Positions 5,383 through 6,692 of a stretch of 6,692 nt of DNA are shown here, one piece after another. The DNA lies in the NCBI GenBank assembly GCA_016302525.1, contig JAEDNJ010000085.1, positions 1 through 6,692 on the forward strand. The letters run 5' to 3'. Position numbers and translations under genes: made by a program. Below the pieces are notes generated by a model. The model was not told where the DNA came from. It saw nothing but the letters and a program-made list of their open reading frames with translations, and did no database searches. Each line of letters begins with the position of its first letter. The first letter of the stretch is position 1. Source of the DNA: Phascolarctobacterium sp. GTDB taxonomy: Bacteria > Bacillota > Negativicutes > Acidaminococcales > Acidaminococcaceae.

Positions 5383-5790
5383 ATGCAAAAATTGATGTTA
5401 GCCTTTAATTTTACTCCGGAGCGCTTGCAGGCTCTCAAAATGGTAGCTTTGATGGCAAAGGTGCAGCTGCGAGCTGTGGAGCGAATGGATATGTGTCAAA
5501 GCCTGGGGGCTTTAGTAGGCCTGCCTGGCATGGAAAGAGTAGCAGAGGAATATACTGGCCTAGAGGCACAGGAGGAAATGCTTTTCCTTTGCGGCATTAA
5601 TGGACCTACTTTGGATAGATTGCTGCAGGGAATTAAGCGTAGTCCCTTAAAGCAGGTGGCCTTAAAGGCCATGCTTACTCCCACTAATGCCGAGTGGACT
5701 CCTGTTAAGCTCATGGCTGAGCTGGCAGCAGAGCACGAGTATATGACGAAAAAGAGCAAGGGACAGCGAGTAATGCACAAAATGCAATAG
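5383..5790 (+). CDS. DUF3783 domain protein
   Basis: The 135-residue soluble protein has a C-terminal DUF3783-like domain at about 63-121, recognised from the pattern EEMLFLCG...LDRLLQGI...VALKAMLTPTNAEWT...LMAELAAEHEYM. The N-terminal 60 residues begin with MLAFNFTPERLQALKMVA, which looks like a second, weaker version of the same strand-helix pattern (compare MLFLCGINGPTLDRLLQGI at 66-84). The protein may therefore be an internal duplication. The function of the family is unknown. AAGGA lies 7 bases before the ATG, and the gene starts 3 bases after the deacetylase stop, so it belongs to the operon. The C-terminus is basic (KKSKGQRVMHKMQ). Confidence 0.8.
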   Translation: MQKLMLAFNFTPERLQALKMVALMAKVQLRAVERMDMCQSLGALVGLPGMERVAEEYTGLEAQEEMLFLCGINGPTLDRLLQGIKRSPLKQVALKAMLTPTNAEWTPVKLMAELAAEHEYMTKKSKGQRVMHKMQ

Positions 5791-5793
5791 GTT

Positions 5794-5846
5794 TTGACTA
5801 TGCTTTTAGCATAGAAATTGAAATTTATAAATACAATAATGATAAT
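5794..5846 (+). promoter_or_regulatory. Gap before yajQ: perfect small hairpin and possible promoters
   Basis: The 73-base gap between the DUF3783 gene and yajQ has a perfect 7-bp inverted repeat with a 3-base loop (5798-5804 with 5808-5814) and no T-tract. It is at best a weak terminator, or an operator or RNA-processing site. TTGAAA (5818-5823) lies 17 bases from GATAAT (5841-5846), a good promoter match, but its predicted start near 5853 would cut into the yajQ ribosome-binding site. A separate TTGACT (5794-5799) has no -10 partner. yajQ may therefore be read mainly from the upstream operon. Confidence 0.35.
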
Positions 5847-5863
5847 ATATGGAGGTAAGAACA

Positions 5864-6355
5864 ATGGCTAAGGATAGTTCTTTTGATGTAGTTTCTCAGG
5901 TTGATATGCAAGAGATGGACAACGCAGTCAACCAAGTAAAGAAGGAGATTTCTCAACGCTACGATTTTCGTGGCAGCAATGCTTCTATTGAGCTGGGCGA
6001 TAATGTAATCAAGATTGCCGGCGAGGATGAATATAAGCTGGAAACTATTATTGATATGCTGCGCGTAAAAATGGCTAAGAGAGGCGTGCCTCTGCGTGCT
6101 ATTGAGCCTGGCAAGGTAGAGCCTGCTGCTAAGGCTACTGTTCGTCAGGAAATCGCTATTAAGCAAGGCATTTCTAAGGAAGTAGGCAAGAAAATCCAAG
6201 CTGCTATTAAAGCAACCAAGCTGAAGGTTACTGCTCAGCTGCAGGATGATCAGGTGCGCGTATCTGGTGCGAAAAAGGATGACCTGCAGGCTGTTATCCA
6301 AATGCTGAAGAGCAGCGATTTTGGTGTAGACCTGCAATTCATCAATATGAGATAA
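5864..6355 (+). CDS. yajQ: YajQ family cyclic di-GMP/nucleotide-binding protein
   Basis: The product is 163 residues, the same length as E. coli YajQ. It opens MAKDSSFDVVSQVDMQEMDNA and contains ISQRYDFRGS (29-38), RGVPLRAIEPGKVEPA (73-88), the VRQEIAIKQGISKEVGKKI segment (93-111), VRVSGAKKDDLQAVI (131-145) and the terminal DFGVDLQFINMR. All of these are strongly conserved in the family. The fold is two ferredoxin-like (RNP-type) domains. Members bind nucleotides, and Xanthomonas and Pseudomonas homologues bind cyclic di-GMP and act as effectors. The role in Gram-positives is unclear. An in-frame ATG lies at 5849, but GGAGGT (5851-5856) sits between it and the ATG at 5864 at ideal spacing, which fixes the start. 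A bidirectional terminator follows. Confidence 0.95.
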   Translation: MAKDSSFDVVSQVDMQEMDNAVNQVKKEISQRYDFRGSNASIELGDNVIKIAGEDEYKLETIIDMLRVKMAKRGVPLRAIEPGKVEPAAKATVRQEIAIKQGISKEVGKKIQAAIKATKLKVTAQLQDDQVRVSGAKKDDLQAVIQMLKSSDFGVDLQFINMR

Positions 6356-6380
6356 GTGCAGTTTAGCAAGCTGGCACAAT

Positions 6381-6421
6381 AAAAAAGCTCCACTGCTTTT
6401 GTAAACAGTGGGGCTATTTTT
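6381..6421. terminator. Bidirectional terminator between yajQ and the DUF1232 gene
   Basis: A 10-bp stem (6386-6395 with 6406-6415, one G-U pair) with a 10-base loop is flanked by six A on the left and a T-run on the right. It can stop transcription in both directions. The right T-run touches the stop codon of the convergent gene, so one hairpin serves both genes. Confidence 0.88.
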
Positions 6422-6692
6422 ATAGGCTGGCACTGGTGCCGGCGCCAAAGATAGTATCAATTTTTGCTTTTGCCAAGGCTTTAAGGTCATCATCAATGTA
6501 GCCATGCACCTGGATGAGAGCATAGGTAATGGCCACAATATCATCAGAATAGCCAAGGATGGGGGTTAGGTCTGGAATAAAGTCTAAGGGGGAAATCAGG
6601 TAGCCAAGAGCACCCATAATGATAACCTTAGTGCTGGCAGGAACCTCTGGCTTTTGCATAACATACCACAGCTGCAGGGCCTTGTAAATAGC
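6420..6692 (-). CDS. DUF1232 (YkvA-like) small membrane protein, 5' truncated
   Basis: The frame is open to the window end, giving the last 90 residues (AIYKALQLWYVMQKPEVPAS...). The DUF1232 core is clear: VPASTKVIIMGALGYLISPLDFIPDL, then TPILGYSDDIVAITYALIQV. It shows the hallmark SP(I/L)DxIPD and GYxDD motifs. The first hydrophobic part (about 20-35 of the visible segment) and the second (about 45-58) are short membrane-associated helices. The in-frame ATG at 6659 falls inside the conserved region, since codons upstream still read like family sequence (LYY/LWYV). The true start is therefore outside the window and the 79-residue version would be too short. The function of the family is unknown. 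The gene converges on yajQ. Confidence 0.88.
   Translation of the reverse strand, partial: AIYKALQLWYVMQKPEVPASTKVIIMGALGYLISPLDFIPDLTPILGYSDDIVAITYALIQVHGYIDDDLKALAKAKIDTIFGAGTSASL

Noticed and set aside
5496..5864. 122-codon minus-strand frame over the DUF3783 gene
   Set aside because: Antisense to a gene with good start signals and recognisable domain. Low-complexity hydrophobic start.
5825..6556. 243-codon open frame on the minus strand covering all of yajQ
   Set aside because: It is antisense to a fully conserved yajQ and to the end of the DUF1232 gene, crosses the bidirectional terminator, and its product shows no family features. It is a mirror of yajQ codon use.

Overview
The window looks like a chromosomal segment of a low-to-mid GC Bacillota. 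The main pointer is the gene trio rapZ(yvcJ)-yvcK-whiA, a hallmark cluster of Gram-positive bacteria, here together with an S9 ribosomal protein end, a DUF3783 gene, a YajQ-family gene and a DUF1232 gene. A member of the Negativicutes would fit (a Firmicute that carries yajQ and a long, membrane-anchored YvcK), but that placement is an inference and the sequence does not prove it.

Layout. Bases 3-62 are the C-terminus of rpsI, closed by a strong terminator (104-144). Bases 145-396 hold no supported gene, only a minus-strand terminator-like hairpin. Bases 397-737 hold a compact locus too small for ordinary gene calling. A 35-residue glycine-rich hydrophobic peptide (517-624, +) is read from an extended -10 promoter through a structured leader of about 108 nt. 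It faces a short minus-strand RNA (about 702 to 616) with a near-consensus promoter. The two transcripts converge on one bidirectional terminator. This is the architecture of a type I toxin-antitoxin locus. Behind the antisense promoter lie two more promoter-like repeats (757-839). Next comes a minus-strand gene for a 71-residue protein of unknown function (912-1127) with its own promoter and terminator. It is divergent from the main operon.

The main plus-strand operon starts from a promoter at about 1272-1299: rapZ (1335-2195), yvcK (2195-3553), whiA (3566-4498), a membrane-anchored polysaccharide deacetylase (4510-5379) and a DUF3783 protein (5383-5790). The genes overlap by one base or are at most 12 bases apart. 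YajQ (5864-6355) follows after 73 bases and ends at a bidirectional terminator. That terminator is shared with a convergent DUF1232 membrane protein gene (6420-6692, minus) whose 5' end lies beyond the window.

How the genes fit together. RapZ, YvcK and WhiA are linked in other bacteria to cell-envelope precursor supply, UDP-sugar sensing, cell division and chromosome segregation. A cell-surface sugar deacetylase co-transcribed with them fits an envelope theme. The least ordinary part of the window is the small convergent-RNA locus at 397-840.
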